Shown: positions 17,129-25,083 of the stretch, piece after piece
Numbering within the stretch: the stretch's first letter is position 1
How the letters are laid out: each line of letters opens with the position of its first letter
NCBI GenBank assembly: GCA_030615745.1
Contig: JAUWYR010000005.1
Location: 1 to 64,000 of the forward strand
Source of the DNA: Candidatus Zixiibacteriota bacterium
Lineage (GTDB): Bacteria; Zixibacteria; MSB-5A5; SM23-73-2
Reading direction: 5' to 3'
Length of the DNA: 64,000 bases
Translations under genes and position numbers: made by a program
Notes under the pieces: generated by a model
What the model saw: only the letters and a program-made list of their open reading frames with translations
Told to the model about the DNA's origin: nothing
Databases searched by the model: none

Positions 17129-17530
17129 TTACTTTTTCTCTTTTTTTCCTTCTTTCTCAAGCTCTTTTATCCGAGCTCTAATTCCCTCCATCTCCTCTTC
17201 CAGAGCTGAAAGCTCATCTCCTAAAATCTCCTTCTCCTCCTCAACAGTTGGTTGAGGATAGGCTGGTGGATAACCATAAGGGTCTGGTGGATAACCGTAA
17301 GGAGAAGGAGGATAGGGTGGGGCATAGGGTAGATACCCAAAAACCCTTGCTCTCCACATCCAACCTCTGCCTCCACCAAATGTGCGACCTCTTCCACCAC
17401 CTCTTGGAAAACCACCTCTCCCTGCTCCAAACCCGCCATATCCAAAAGCAGGATAATCAGGATAATAGGGTTCAGACCTTTTGCTTTTCGGGTCTTTCCC
17501 AGAAGGATAAGTTTTTTTGCCTTTTGGCAT
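17129..17530 (-). CDS. DUF5320-like Gly/Tyr/Pro-rich protein with coiled coil
   Basis: 133 residues from the ATG at 17530, with AAGGAGG eight bases upstream. There is a basic start, an extended region rich in Gly, Arg, Tyr and Pro (YPPSPYGYPPDPYGYPPAYP), then a C-terminal coiled coil (EEEKEILGDELSALEEEMEGI). It resembles the protein at 15866-16249 but lacks the full MPxGDGTGP motif. The start overlaps the stop region of mrp. Confidence 0.7.
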   Translation of the reverse strand: MPKGKKTYPSGKDPKSKRSEPYYPDYPAFGYGGFGAGRGGFPRGGGRGRTFGGGRGWMWRARVFGYLPYAPPYPPSPYGYPPDPYGYPPAYPQPTVEEEKEILGDELSALEEEMEGIRARIKELEKEGKKEKK

Positions 17531-17531
17531 A

Positions 17532-18326
17532 TTATTCACCTCCTTTTTGTTCTAAACTTTTAGGTGTTAAAACTTTTATAATCTTCTCAAGTATCTCTAT
17601 TAAAATCTTTGATGCCTGGGTTTCAGGATAATCACCGAGCAAAGGTTTTCCCTCATCACCTGATATCACTATTTCAGGTTCCAAAGGAATCTTCCCTAAA
17701 AAGGGAATTCCCATCTGTTCTGCTGCTTTTTCACCCCCACCAGTTTTAAAAAGGTCTGTTCTTTTTCCACAATGAGGACACACAAAACCGCTCATATTTT
17801 CCACAATACCCAAGACTGGGACCCGAAGCTTTTTGGCGAAATTCACTGCTTTTCGCGAATCCAATAAAGCGATTTCCTGAGGCGTCGTTACAATGATAAC
17901 TCCATCCAAGCCCTTAATCAGTTGAGTAATAGATAAAGGCTCATCTCCGGTTCCAGGTGGAGAATCGATTATCAGAAAATCTAAATCTCCCCATTCCACA
18001 TCTTCCAAAAACTGTTTGATCGCGCCCATCTTAAGTGGACCTCGCCATATCACCGGAGATTCTTTGTCCTCCAAAAGAAATCCCATCGACACAACTCTTA
18101 AATTAGCTAAAAAGAAGACCGGCTGGATTTTTCCCTCAGAGCCGGTCAAAACTTGATTTTCAAGCCTCAGCATCTTGGGAATATTAGGACCGTGGATATC
18201 AACATCTAAAAGCCCGACTTTAAAATTCTTTTTAGCCAATCCTACTGCCAAGTTAACAGAAACTGTGCTTTTACCAACCCCTCCTTTATTGCTCATAACT
18301 AAAATCTTACGTTTTATTTTTTGCAT
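17532..18326 (-). CDS. Mrp/NBP35-type Fe-S carrier ATPase
   Basis: 264 residues. The deviant Walker [11 protein letters not shown] is at about 12-21, and [24 protein letters not shown] and CPHCGK near 188-191 complete the signature. The CxxC binds a bridging 4Fe-4S cluster at the dimer interface. The family delivers Fe-S clusters and, in ORP clusters, sits beside the NifX-like protein as here. Confidence 0.92.
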   Translation of the reverse strand: MQKIKRKILVMSNKGGVGKSTVSVNLAVGLAKKNFKVGLLDVDIHGPNIPKMLRLENQVLTGSEGKIQPVFFLANLRVVSMGFLLEDKESPVIWRGPLKMGAIKQFLEDVEWGDLDFLIIDSPPGTGDEPLSITQLIKGLDGVIIVTTPQEIALLDSRKAVNFAKKLRVPVLGIVENMSGFVCPHCGKRTDLFKTGGGEKAAEQMGIPFLGKIPLEPEIVISGDEGKPLLGDYPETQASKILIEILEKIIKVLTPKSLEQKGGE

Positions 18327-18349
18327 GGGTTTTTTCCTTTATTTTTTTA

Positions 18350-18817
18350 CTAAAACCTAAGGCTTTGTCCAAATCCACCTCTTCCACCACCTCCCTCTGC
18401 CCAACCTCTCTTTTTTTTTGCCCTGTGAATATTCACACCTTGACAGAATGGACAAAGGGGAGGTCTTTTTGTTCCATAGGGTAGCTCCCAGCTATTTCCA
18501 CAATCATAACACACATATCTTTTCAATGCTATGACAAAATCACCTCCTTCTATTCTTATGGCTTTACCGTTGGTTATCGCATCAGCAATTTTTTTCCTTG
18601 CAGAAGTCAGGACCCTTCCAAAAGTCTGACGGGAGACCTTCATCCTTTCTGCCGCCTTTTCTTGCTCTAATCCTAAAGAATCTTTTAATCTTATCGCCTC
18701 ATGTTCCTCCACAGTGAGAATGACCTCAGCCAATTGGGCTAAAGGAATTCCTCTCGGCTTAAAATATGTAACATTGGGCACCGCCCTCACCCAGCGAAAT
18801 CTTCTTGGTCTCGGCAT
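18350..18817 (-). CDS. DUF134 family transcriptional regulator
   Basis: 155 residues. MPRPRRFRWVRAVPNVTYFKPRGIPL is the family start (read as two halves), followed by a sigma70 region 4-like helix-turn-helix (EAIRLKDSLGLEQEKAAERMKVSRQTFGRVL). CYDCG and CPFCQG then form a zinc knuckle, and the tail is Gly-rich. It is the first gene of the Fe-S cluster; the palindrome at 18834-18857 just upstream is a likely autoregulatory site. Confidence 0.88.
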   Translation of the reverse strand: MPRPRRFRWVRAVPNVTYFKPRGIPLAQLAEVILTVEEHEAIRLKDSLGLEQEKAAERMKVSRQTFGRVLTSARKKIADAITNGKAIRIEGGDFVIALKRYVCYDCGNSWELPYGTKRPPLCPFCQGVNIHRAKKKRGWAEGGGGRGGFGQSLRF

Positions 18818-18833
18818 AAAACTCAGCCTCCAA

Positions 18834-18857
18834 AGTTATGAGCATATGCTCATAACT
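18834..18857. promoter_or_regulatory. Perfect 24-bp palindrome, candidate DUF134 operator
   Basis: AGTTATGAGCAT followed immediately by its reverse complement, centred on CATATG, 17 bases upstream of the DUF134 start. A TTGTTT on the minus strand lies 17 bases from the central CATATG, so the palindrome may cover the -10 box. Confidence 0.65.
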
Positions 18858-19018
18858 AAATACGGAAACAAATCTAATCTCTTAACATTTTTTTAATTTT
18901 TTATTCTAAAAATATTCAAAAAAGACATCGAAAAGCAATTAGAGATAAAGCTATGCAATAGGTAAGCATAATTAGTCATTTTGCCTTGATTTTAGGATGC
19001 TTCTGGAATAGAAAAATC

Positions 19019-19041
19019 GTAGCGCAAGGCTTTAGCCTTGC
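19019..19041. repeat. GTAG-foot hairpin
   Basis: GTAGC then GCAAGGC-TTTA-GCCTTGC. A single, unpaired member of the family, in the 18858-19253 spacer that also holds a repeated promoter element and a long hairpin. Confidence 0.65.
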
Positions 19042-19103
19042 ACAAATTACAGACTGTAGGAACAACCCTTGTGACTGTCATCTATAATATAAGGTATCCT
19101 GCG

Positions 19104-19204
19104 TTTAACTTCATCTTACCAAGAGGTTAAAAAAATTACTTGATTTTTAAGAGGGAATAGGATAAAATAAATCAGTAGGACAGATTTAAAATCTGTCTTA
19201 CTGA
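19104..19204 (+). promoter_or_regulatory. Repeated promoter cassette, copy 1, with hairpin
   Basis: A repeat starting TTAACTTC contains TTGATT (19140-19145), a 17-base spacer and TAAAAT (19163-19168). A 15-bp hairpin follows at 19173-19203 (CAGTAGGACAGATTT and its near-perfect complement). Relatives are at 21811-21868 and 23284-23348. Confidence 0.55.
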
Positions 19205-19253
19205 AAGAAGGTATATAAAATAGAATTCGTAATTATCCTAAGGAGGAATCATT

Positions 19254-19853
19254 ATGAAAAAGAAATTCGACCAGGTGTTCCAGTTTAAGATTACGCTGAA
19301 GGATACTAAACCTCCGGTTTGGCGACGAATCCAGGTCCCGGAAACCTATACGTTTTGGGATCTACATGTTGCCATTCAGGACGCTATGGGCTGGTCAGAT
19401 TATCATCTCCATCGTTTTGAAATAGTCAATCCTTCTACCGGGATGGAAATTGAGATAGGTTTACCAGATGAAGAATTTAATTTTGGGAGAGAAATTCTTT
19501 CGAATTAGAAAGAAAAAATAGAAGACTATTTTTCTATGGAAAATAGATTGGCAGATTAGACATATGATTTTGGCGATAACTGGGAACACTCAATGAAATT
19601 GGAAAAGATAATCCCTCGAGAAAAAAATACAGCCTACCCGAGATGTATCGCTGGAAAACGAGCATGTCCACCTGAAGATTGCGAAGGAATTAGGAGTTAC
19701 CAGCGATTGTTAGAGATCATAAGGGATAAAAATCATGAAGAGCACGAACGTATGATGGAATGGCTTGGTGGAGAGTTTGACCCGGAATATTTTGATCCAG
19801 CGAAAGTCGATTTCAATGACCCCGATACTCGTCGAAAAATTGCTTTTGGATAG
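19254..19853 (+). pseudogene. pRiA4b ORF-3-like gene interrupted by two in-frame TAG codons
   Basis: One continuous 200-codon frame with TAG at 19506 and 19557 and a final TAG at 19851. The N-terminal part has YQ-type beta strands and PPVWRRIQVPETYTFWDLH, AIQDAMGWSDYHLH; the part after the second TAG continues TYDFGDNWEHSMKLEKII and ends with AKVDFNDPDTRRKIAFG. All these blocks belong to the plasmid pRiA4b ORF-3 family, at the usual length. AAGGAGG precedes the ATG. Because other genes here end with TAG, simple nonsense decay is the likeliest reading. Confidence 0.8.
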
Positions 19854-19956
19854 AAGAGGCACATCGCCTAAAAACGAGGCCTGTTAAAAAACCTCCTAAA
19901 TGGATTTATAGTTGCTTTTTTGCTAAAGCCGGGCGAAATGGTCGACATTTCGTTGT

Positions 19957-20053
19957 TCATTCGGGAATTGGCCTGTCCGGCCAGGAAATTCCCGAATGTC
20001 ATGAGGTGCAGGAGATCCCCGGAACGGGTCTTGACGACAATTCCCGCACCAAC
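19957..20053. repeat. Mosaic two-hairpin repeat, copy 1
   Basis: Hairpin A is TTCGGGAATT...AATTCCCGAA with GGCCTGTCCGGCCAGG in its loop. Hairpin B has outer arms near GTGCAGGA and TTCCCGCAC, with CCCCGGAACGGG in its loop, ending ACCAAC. Relatives lie at 26168, 34691 and, inverted, 37414. Confidence 0.75.
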
Positions 20054-20121
20054 TCTTAAACGGTTCGTCAAGTGGTCTGCGACACACTTGACCTACAAAG
20101 GTTTTTGCTTCTTAAAGGTTA

Positions 20122-20991
20122 ATGAAACAAAAATCAACTTTTCTTTTCCTCCTACCTTGGATTTTAATCCTTTCCCTGTTCTGGCTTTTTCCTATCATCT
20201 ATTCTCTGATCTTAAGCTTTACCAGATATTCTGTTTTGACCGGCGAAGCATCCTGGATAGGCTTTTCAAATTATCTTGAGCTTTTTAAAGACCCTGATTT
20301 CTGGACAGCTTTAAAAAACACCACATTCTTTGTGGTGGGGACAATTCCTTTCACCACCTTTTTTGCCTTGCTCTTGGCAGTTTTGATCAATCAAAAAATT
20401 CCTCTGAAAGGTCTTTTTCGAGCAGGATTTTTTCTGCCATCTATCACCTCCATGGTTGTGGTTGCGTTGATTTTCACCAACCTTTATGCAAAAGATGGAT
20501 ACATAAACTTCTTATTCCAATTAATAGGATTACCCACCCCGGAAAAAGGATGGCTTCTATCCGAAAAGACCGCACTTTTATCCATTATGGCTATGGATGT
20601 GTGGATGGCAACTGGTTTTTATATGCTTTTGTTTTTAGCAGGCTTGCAGGCAATTCCTGAGGAGCTCTATCAGATATCAGATATATTCGGAGCATCGTTT
20701 TTTCAAAAGCTTGTGCACATCGTTCTGCCATATATAAGACCAATGATGCTTTTTGTGATTCTTTTAAACACCATAAAATCCTTTCAAATATTCGTGGAGA
20801 TATTTGTGATGACCAAAGGGGGACCCCTAAATTCAACTTTAACTATGGTTTATATGGTCTATGATACCGGATTGCACAAATTCAGGATGGGATATGCCTC
20901 AGCTATAGCCTATGCTTTGTTCTTTATAATCTTTTCCTTTTCTTTTTTGCAGATGAAGCTTTTCAGGGTGGGAAAGGCAATAGGTGAATAG
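20122..20991 (+). CDS. Carbohydrate ABC transporter permease, MalF/UgpA type
   Basis: 289 residues, six membrane helices, with the EAA loop EELYQISDIFGASFFQKLVHIVLP (read as parts) near 175-198, where NBD contact occurs. LPWILILSLFWLFPIIYSL is the usual first helix of the family. It ends TAG directly before the ATG of the partner permease. No binding protein or ATPase gene is nearby. A mosaic repeat ends about 70 bases upstream. Confidence 0.88.
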   Translation: MKQKSTFLFLLPWILILSLFWLFPIIYSLILSFTRYSVLTGEASWIGFSNYLELFKDPDFWTALKNTTFFVVGTIPFTTFFALLLAVLINQKIPLKGLFRAGFFLPSITSMVVVALIFTNLYAKDGYINFLFQLIGLPTPEKGWLLSEKTALLSIMAMDVWMATGFYMLLFLAGLQAIPEELYQISDIFGASFFQKLVHIVLPYIRPMMLFVILLNTIKSFQIFVEIFVMTKGGPLNSTLTMVYMVYDTGLHKFRMGYASAIAYALFFIIFSFSFLQMKLFRVGKAIGE

Positions 20992-21810
20992 ATGTCAAAA
21001 ATACAAAGAATTATAATATTTGTAATCTTATTGATGTTATTAGCTGGAATGCTTTTCCCTATGTACTGGATGATAAAAACTTCTTTTACCCAAAAGGCTG
21101 GCTATGTTGTGGATTTAAAAAACCTTTCCCCTTGGCCCTTGACTCTAAGAAACTACAAAGACCTCTGGATGTGGGGACCTTTCTTAAGATATTTTCTTAA
21201 TAGTCTATTAGTAGCTGTTTTGGTTACCCTGGGAAACTTAATTTTCTGTTTAATGGTGGGATATGCATTTGCCAGAAGAAGGTTTTTTTTGAAAAACCTC
21301 CTTTTTTTGTCCGTTATCTTCGTGATAATGATACCCGCACATATAATAATCATCCCACTTTTTCTTCTTATCAAGTTTTTTGGATGGTATGATACTTACT
21401 TAGCTTTAATTTTGCCATGGCTTGTTACTCCTTTAGGTGTATTTTTGATGAGGCAATATATCGAATCTTTGCCAAAAGATTTAGAGGATGCCGCAAGAAT
21501 TGACGGGGCAGGCGATTTCAAGATACTTTTCTCAATCGTTATGCCCTTGTGTAAGCCTGCCTTAGCAGTATTAGGTATTCAGGTTTTTCTTGTCAACTGG
21601 AACTCATTTTTATTTCCATTTATTCTAACCTCCTCTCAGAAGATGAGAACCCTGCCTGTGGCATTAGCCCTGTATCAGGGATACCAGACAATCGATTGGC
21701 CCCACCTAATGTCAGCATCAACAATTTCAGCCTTACCTGTGATTATCTTATTTTTATTTTTCCAGCGCCAGATAATCTCAGGATTAACCGCTGGTGCATT
21801 AAAAAAATAA
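20992..21810 (+). CDS. Carbohydrate ABC transporter permease, MalG/UgpE type
   Basis: 272 residues with six helices. The EAA motif is EDAARIDGAGDFKILFSIVMP; MYWMIKTSFT near the N terminus and FLLIKFFGWYDTYLALILPW are typical of MalG-type subunits. It abuts the MalF-like gene without spacing, so the two form the membrane channel of one sugar or polyol importer. The solute-binding protein and the ATPase must be encoded elsewhere. Confidence 0.88.
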   Translation: MSKIQRIIIFVILLMLLAGMLFPMYWMIKTSFTQKAGYVVDLKNLSPWPLTLRNYKDLWMWGPFLRYFLNSLLVAVLVTLGNLIFCLMVGYAFARRRFFLKNLLFLSVIFVIMIPAHIIIIPLFLLIKFFGWYDTYLALILPWLVTPLGVFLMRQYIESLPKDLEDAARIDGAGDFKILFSIVMPLCKPALAVLGIQVFLVNWNSFLFPFILTSSQKMRTLPVALALYQGYQTIDWPHLMSASTISALPVIILFLFFQRQIISGLTAGALKK

Positions 21811-21868
21811 GAAGTCATCAAGAGGTTAAAAAAAATCACTTGATTTTTGGGAGGGAATGAGGTAAAAC
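21811..21868 (+). promoter_or_regulatory. Repeated promoter cassette, copy 2
   Basis: AAGAGGTTAAAAAAAATCAC, then TTGATT (21840-21845), 17 bases, TAAAAC (21863-21868). It lies just after the MalG-like stop and points toward the convergent toxin gene, so it has no obvious downstream gene. Confidence 0.45.
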
Positions 21869-21951
21869 AGAGAGAAGAGAAAGATATACCCACGATACTT
21901 AGAATATGACACCAGTTTGGAGAAAAAACGAAAGTTATCTCTTTTTTATTT

Positions 21952-22326
21952 TTATCCTTTGTAATGTCTTAATATTCTGTTTCTATCCTCACTTTCCTTA
22001 TCACCCTTGTAATAAATTTCAATTAACTCAATTTTATCCTCTTCTTCAAAATAAGCATAAATTACCCTGATACCAGACTGAACCCCCTTTCCCTTAAGGG
22101 AGCGACACGCAAATTTCAAGCCTTTATAGATTTTGGGGTTTTCAATTTGTAAATCTGAAATTTGAACTACGCCTTTATTATCAATCCCTAATTTATGATA
22201 AAGATTAAGCTGGTTTTTAATAAACGTTTTTAAGTCATCTTCAAGTGTTTTAAATCTTTTGAGAAGTTTTTTAAGGTCCTTCTCAAATTCAGGGAGGCGA
22301 GAAACTTCACGAAATATCTTCATCAT
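21952..22326 (-). CDS. RelE-like toxin of a Panacea toxin-antitoxin pair
   Basis: 124 residues. Two N-terminal helices with many Lys (EFEKDLKKLLKRFKTLEDDLK), then beta strands GLKFACRSLKGKG, SGIRVIYAYFEEEDKIELIEIYYKGDKE, match the RelE/ParE fold of mRNA interferases. Arg-rich strand 3 and a Tyr-containing C terminus fit a catalytic surface. The start lies inside the last 20 bases of the antitoxin gene, so expression is coupled. Confidence 0.75.
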   Translation of the reverse strand: MMKIFREVSRLPEFEKDLKKLLKRFKTLEDDLKTFIKNQLNLYHKLGIDNKGVVQISDLQIENPKIYKGLKFACRSLKGKGVQSGIRVIYAYFEEEDKIELIEIYYKGDKESEDRNRILRHYKG

Positions 22327-23095
22327 ATTGTCTTACTGAATAGGCAGAGGTTCGGTAAAAAACAGACTCATATTCGATAATTTCACCATCTCCTGTTGTC
22401 AACCAGGGAACGTCATTGTGGGAATAATCACTTATTTCAGTCGCATTCTTATCAGAAACTTTATTCAAAACATCATCAATTACCTTAATTTCGTTAGCCT
22501 TTAATTTAGAAAGGTCTGCCTCTCTCAAAGGTAAGTATTTGGTTTGCGGATAGTTGAAATAGGTACTTTCAACTTTTTCTACGTCCTTATCCTTCATTTT
22601 CTCAATTATTTTTTTGAATTCTATGGGGGTTGGTCCATATTTGTTCTTAATATAAGTTGCACCGATCAATTGCTCCTCATATTTTTCATAGTAATCAAAA
22701 TCAATGAAATAGAGAAGCTTATAGATTACAGTCTCTCCAATATGAGGCTTTGAGCCAACTTTACTAAGAATGTAAAGTAAAACCTCTTTGAATTTCTCCA
22801 AATTTTTTTGAGGGACATTAATCCTAATTTGAGGCTTTCTTTTTCTTTCTTTCTTACCTTTCTTTAAAATAACCTCAGGTTCCTTTTCCAATTCCAGTAA
22901 AGTGTCTACATCAAGATTAAATATCTTTGATAGTTTTATTAGTTCACCAGCCGAAATTTTCCTTTCTCCTTTCTCTATTTGAGATACTGCCGGGCGTGAA
23001 ATTCTTAACCTCTGAGCAAGCTTATCCTGAGTAATTCCAGTTTGCTCCCTCAAATTTTTTATTCTTTGACCAAGTTTTTTATCAATTTCACTCAT
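22307..23095 (-). CDS. HTH-Panacea (SocA-like) antitoxin
   Basis: 262 residues. Residues 10-65 are an XRE/Cro helix-turn-helix (LREQTGITQDKLAQRLRISRPAVSQIEKGER in parts). Residues 105-255 are a Panacea/DUF4065 domain (KLLYFIDFDYYEKY, GATYIKNKYGPTPIEFKKII, DYSHNDVPW). Panacea proteins are known as versatile antitoxins paired with many toxin folds. AAAGGAG precedes the ATG. An operator-like inverted repeat covers its promoter. Confidence 0.88.
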   Translation of the reverse strand: MSEIDKKLGQRIKNLREQTGITQDKLAQRLRISRPAVSQIEKGERKISAGELIKLSKIFNLDVDTLLELEKEPEVILKKGKKERKRKPQIRINVPQKNLEKFKEVLLYILSKVGSKPHIGETVIYKLLYFIDFDYYEKYEEQLIGATYIKNKYGPTPIEFKKIIEKMKDKDVEKVESTYFNYPQTKYLPLREADLSKLKANEIKVIDDVLNKVSDKNATEISDYSHNDVPWLTTGDGEIIEYESVFYRTSAYSVRQYDEDIS

Positions 23096-23124
23096 AGCTT
23101 TCTCCTTTTTTAATCTCTTTTAGT

Positions 23125-23179
23125 ATTATACGTGGATGTAAGATATTTTATCAAGAGAATGTTTGATTTTTTTACATCC
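23125..23179 (-). promoter_or_regulatory. Promoter and candidate operator of the Panacea pair
   Basis: Minus strand TTGATA (23149-23154), 18-base spacer, TATAAT (23125-23130). GGATGTAA (23134-23141, inside the spacer) and TTACATCC (23172-23179, upstream of -35) form an inverted pair suited to binding by the HTH antitoxin. Confidence 0.6.
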
Positions 23180-23283
23180 TATTTTCCAATCCACATCTAA
23201 GCATTCCTTTCTTGCCCGGTCAGATTTTCGGAAATCTATTTAGACTTTTCCTAAAATGTATAAGGGTTAATAAGTTGCTCTTG

Positions 23284-23348
23284 TTTAACTTCGTCTTTCC
23301 AAAAGGTTAAAAAAATCACTTGATTTTTGGGAGGGAATGGGATAAAAT
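23284..23348 (+). promoter_or_regulatory. Repeated promoter cassette, copy 3
   Basis: TTAACTTCGTCTTTCCAAAA leads into TTGATT (23320-23325), 17 bases and TAAAAT (23343-23348). It probably drives the restriction-modification genes that begin at 23514. Confidence 0.6.
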
Positions 23349-23372
23349 AGAGTGGATTAATTTGAAGAAACT

Positions 23373-23415
23373 AAAGAATGATTAAAAGGCTTGCAAGAAA
23401 AGATATTTATCCGAA
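23373..23415 (+). repeat. 43-bp direct repeat, left copy
   Basis: Identical except for one base to 25071-25113. The pair flanks the restriction-modification genes; the right copy contains the last codons of the methyltransferase. Confidence 0.8.
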
Positions 23416-23510
23416 CTTGTTCGGATATCCACCCAGATTGGAAATATATCCGACACTTTGGATATGAATGGGTAATATGCCATTTTGCCTGTAAAGAAAT
23501 GGATGAATAA
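23391..23510 (+). CDS. Possible 39-residue ORF before the restriction gene
   Basis: From a TTG at 23391 the frame reads QEKIFIRTCSDIHPDWKYI then RHFGYEWVICHFACKEMDE and stops three bases before the restriction gene ATG. The composition (aromatic residues, three Cys) looks protein-like, but there is no strong ribosome site. It could be a fragment of an older gene. Confidence 0.25.
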   Translation: MQEKIFIRTCSDIHPDWKYIRHFGYEWVICHFACKEMDE

Positions 23511-23513
23511 ATA

Positions 23514-24146
23514 ATGTCCAGCAGATTGATAGAAATATTTGAAGATGAAAAACTTGTAGAGAAAATCAAAAGACGCTTGCCTTATCTATTTCAGCTTGCA
23601 GAATTAGAGAGTTCAAGAGCAGGTAAAATCGGAATGGAGGTGGGTTCGGTTCGTGAAAGGATAATAGTTGCTCTGCTTATTTATAAATTTGGTGAAGCAA
23701 ATGTGGAGACTGAGATTCCTATAACTGAGCCAGAGGTGGATGCAAAATTATTTGAAGCACCGGTATCCATTAAGACGATTACAGGTAAAGGTTTTAGTGG
23801 AGTCAAAATTATATGGACTGTTGATGCTCAAAAAGCAAAAGAATTTCGGGGAAATTATTATCCTAAGTGTGATATTTTGCTTATACAAATCAACTGGAAT
23901 GACATTGGTGGATTTTATTATATCCCATTAGAAGTTCAGAAAGGACTTTTTGATAAAATAGGTAGACAAAATTATATTAAACTTCCTAAACCTGGGACAA
24001 ATCCCAGAGGCGTTGAAATTACTAAAGAAGCACTGTTAAGTTTAGTTAAAGATATCGAGTCCAAGAGTATTAGAATAAATTGGCAAAGGACAAGAATAGA
24101 TCTCAACCCATATAAAAGGTGGGTTGACCTCTGGAGGGAGGATTGA
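23514..24146 (+). CDS. ThaI-like type II restriction endonuclease
   Basis: 210 residues. FQLAELESSRAGKIGMEVGSVRERI is a block I associate with the ThaI family (cleaves CGCG). Downstream, PEVDAKLFEAPVSIKTITG supplies an acidic residue and an (I)K pair in the PD-(D/E)xK arrangement, and WVDLWRED is the end. Family assignment is from memory of motifs. The adjacent methyltransferase, starting one base after this stop, strongly supports a restriction role. Confidence 0.72.
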   Translation: MSSRLIEIFEDEKLVEKIKRRLPYLFQLAELESSRAGKIGMEVGSVRERIIVALLIYKFGEANVETEIPITEPEVDAKLFEAPVSIKTITGKGFSGVKIIWTVDAQKAKEFRGNYYPKCDILLIQINWNDIGGFYYIPLEVQKGLFDKIGRQNYIKLPKPGTNPRGVEITKEALLSLVKDIESKSIRINWQRTRIDLNPYKRWVDLWRED

Positions 24147-24147
24147 A

Positions 24148-25083
24148 ATGGGGTTTAATCGAAGAAAAAAGGGTACAAAAACAAGTGCTTTTGGTTCTCC
24201 AGGAAGAATCAATCATGACTCCACCTCATTTTATAAAAGTAGATTATATGAGGGATTACCTAAGGAAAAGGTAGTCAAGTATGTAGAAAATTCTATACCA
24301 ACTAAGTTTCTGGATAAAATTTTTTGTAAAACAAGTGAAAGAATGGAAGAATTACCAGATAATAGCGTTCATCTGATGGTGACCTCTCCTCCTTACAATG
24401 TAGGAAAAGAGTATGATGAGAATCTAACCTTAAATGAGTACAGAGCTTTTTTGAAAAGGGTATGGAGTGAAGTTAAAAGGGTTCTTGTTCCGGGTGGAAG
24501 GGCATGCATAAATATTGCTAATCTTGGAAGAAAGCCATACATTCCGCTACATGCCTTTATTGTCGAGGACCTGCTTGATTTAGATTTCTTGATGCGTGGC
24601 GAGATTATCTGGAATAAAGCCTCAAGCGGTAGTCCATCAACTGCTTGGGGTAGCTGGTTAACTGCTAAAAACCCGACATTGAGAGATATTCATGAATATA
24701 TTTTGGTCTTCTCTAAAGGTATGTTTACAAGAGGAGATACCAGAAGAAAAAGCACAATTTCTAAGAAAGAATTCCTTGAGTTCACGAAAAGCGTCTGGAG
24801 TTTTTCCGCAGAGCCGGCAACAAAAGTGGGGCATCCTGCTCCATTTCCAGTAGAGTTGCCTTACAGACTGATTCAACTTTACACTTTTGAGGGTGAGATT
24901 ATTCTTGACCCATTTATGGGAAGCGGGCAGTCTGCTATTGCCGCGATAAAAACCCAACGCCATTATGTAGGATATGACACAAATGAAGAATATGTGAAAT
25001 TAGCAAAGAGGCGTATTAAAGAGTTTTCTATAAATTTTAATGCTCCCAAGTTATTTGAATTTGAAGGGAAAAAGAATGATTAA
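24148..25083 (+). CDS. DNA N4-cytosine/N6-adenine methyltransferase
   Basis: 311 residues from the ATG at 24148, with GGAGGGAGG about 7 bases upstream; the in-frame TTG at 24124 lacks support. Catalytic motif TSPPYN occurs near 82-87, before the SAM site DPFMGSGQSAIAAI near 267-280, so the order is that of the beta class. TSPPY favours N4-cytosine methylation. It should protect DNA from the adjacent ThaI-like nuclease. Confidence 0.88.
   Translation: MGFNRRKKGTKTSAFGSPGRINHDSTSFYKSRLYEGLPKEKVVKYVENSIPTKFLDKIFCKTSERMEELPDNSVHLMVTSPPYNVGKEYDENLTLNEYRAFLKRVWSEVKRVLVPGGRACINIANLGRKPYIPLHAFIVEDLLDLDFLMRGEIIWNKASSGSPSTAWGSWLTAKNPTLRDIHEYILVFSKGMFTRGDTRRKSTISKKEFLEFTKSVWSFSAEPATKVGHPAPFPVELPYRLIQLYTFEGEIILDPFMGSGQSAIAAIKTQRHYVGYDTNEEYVKLAKRRIKEFSINFNAPKLFEFEGKKND

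Noticed and set aside
19254-19853. Genome-wide TAG reassignment
   Set aside because: Intact genes such as the permease ending at 20991 and the dockerin protein ending at 40450 use TAG as the final stop.
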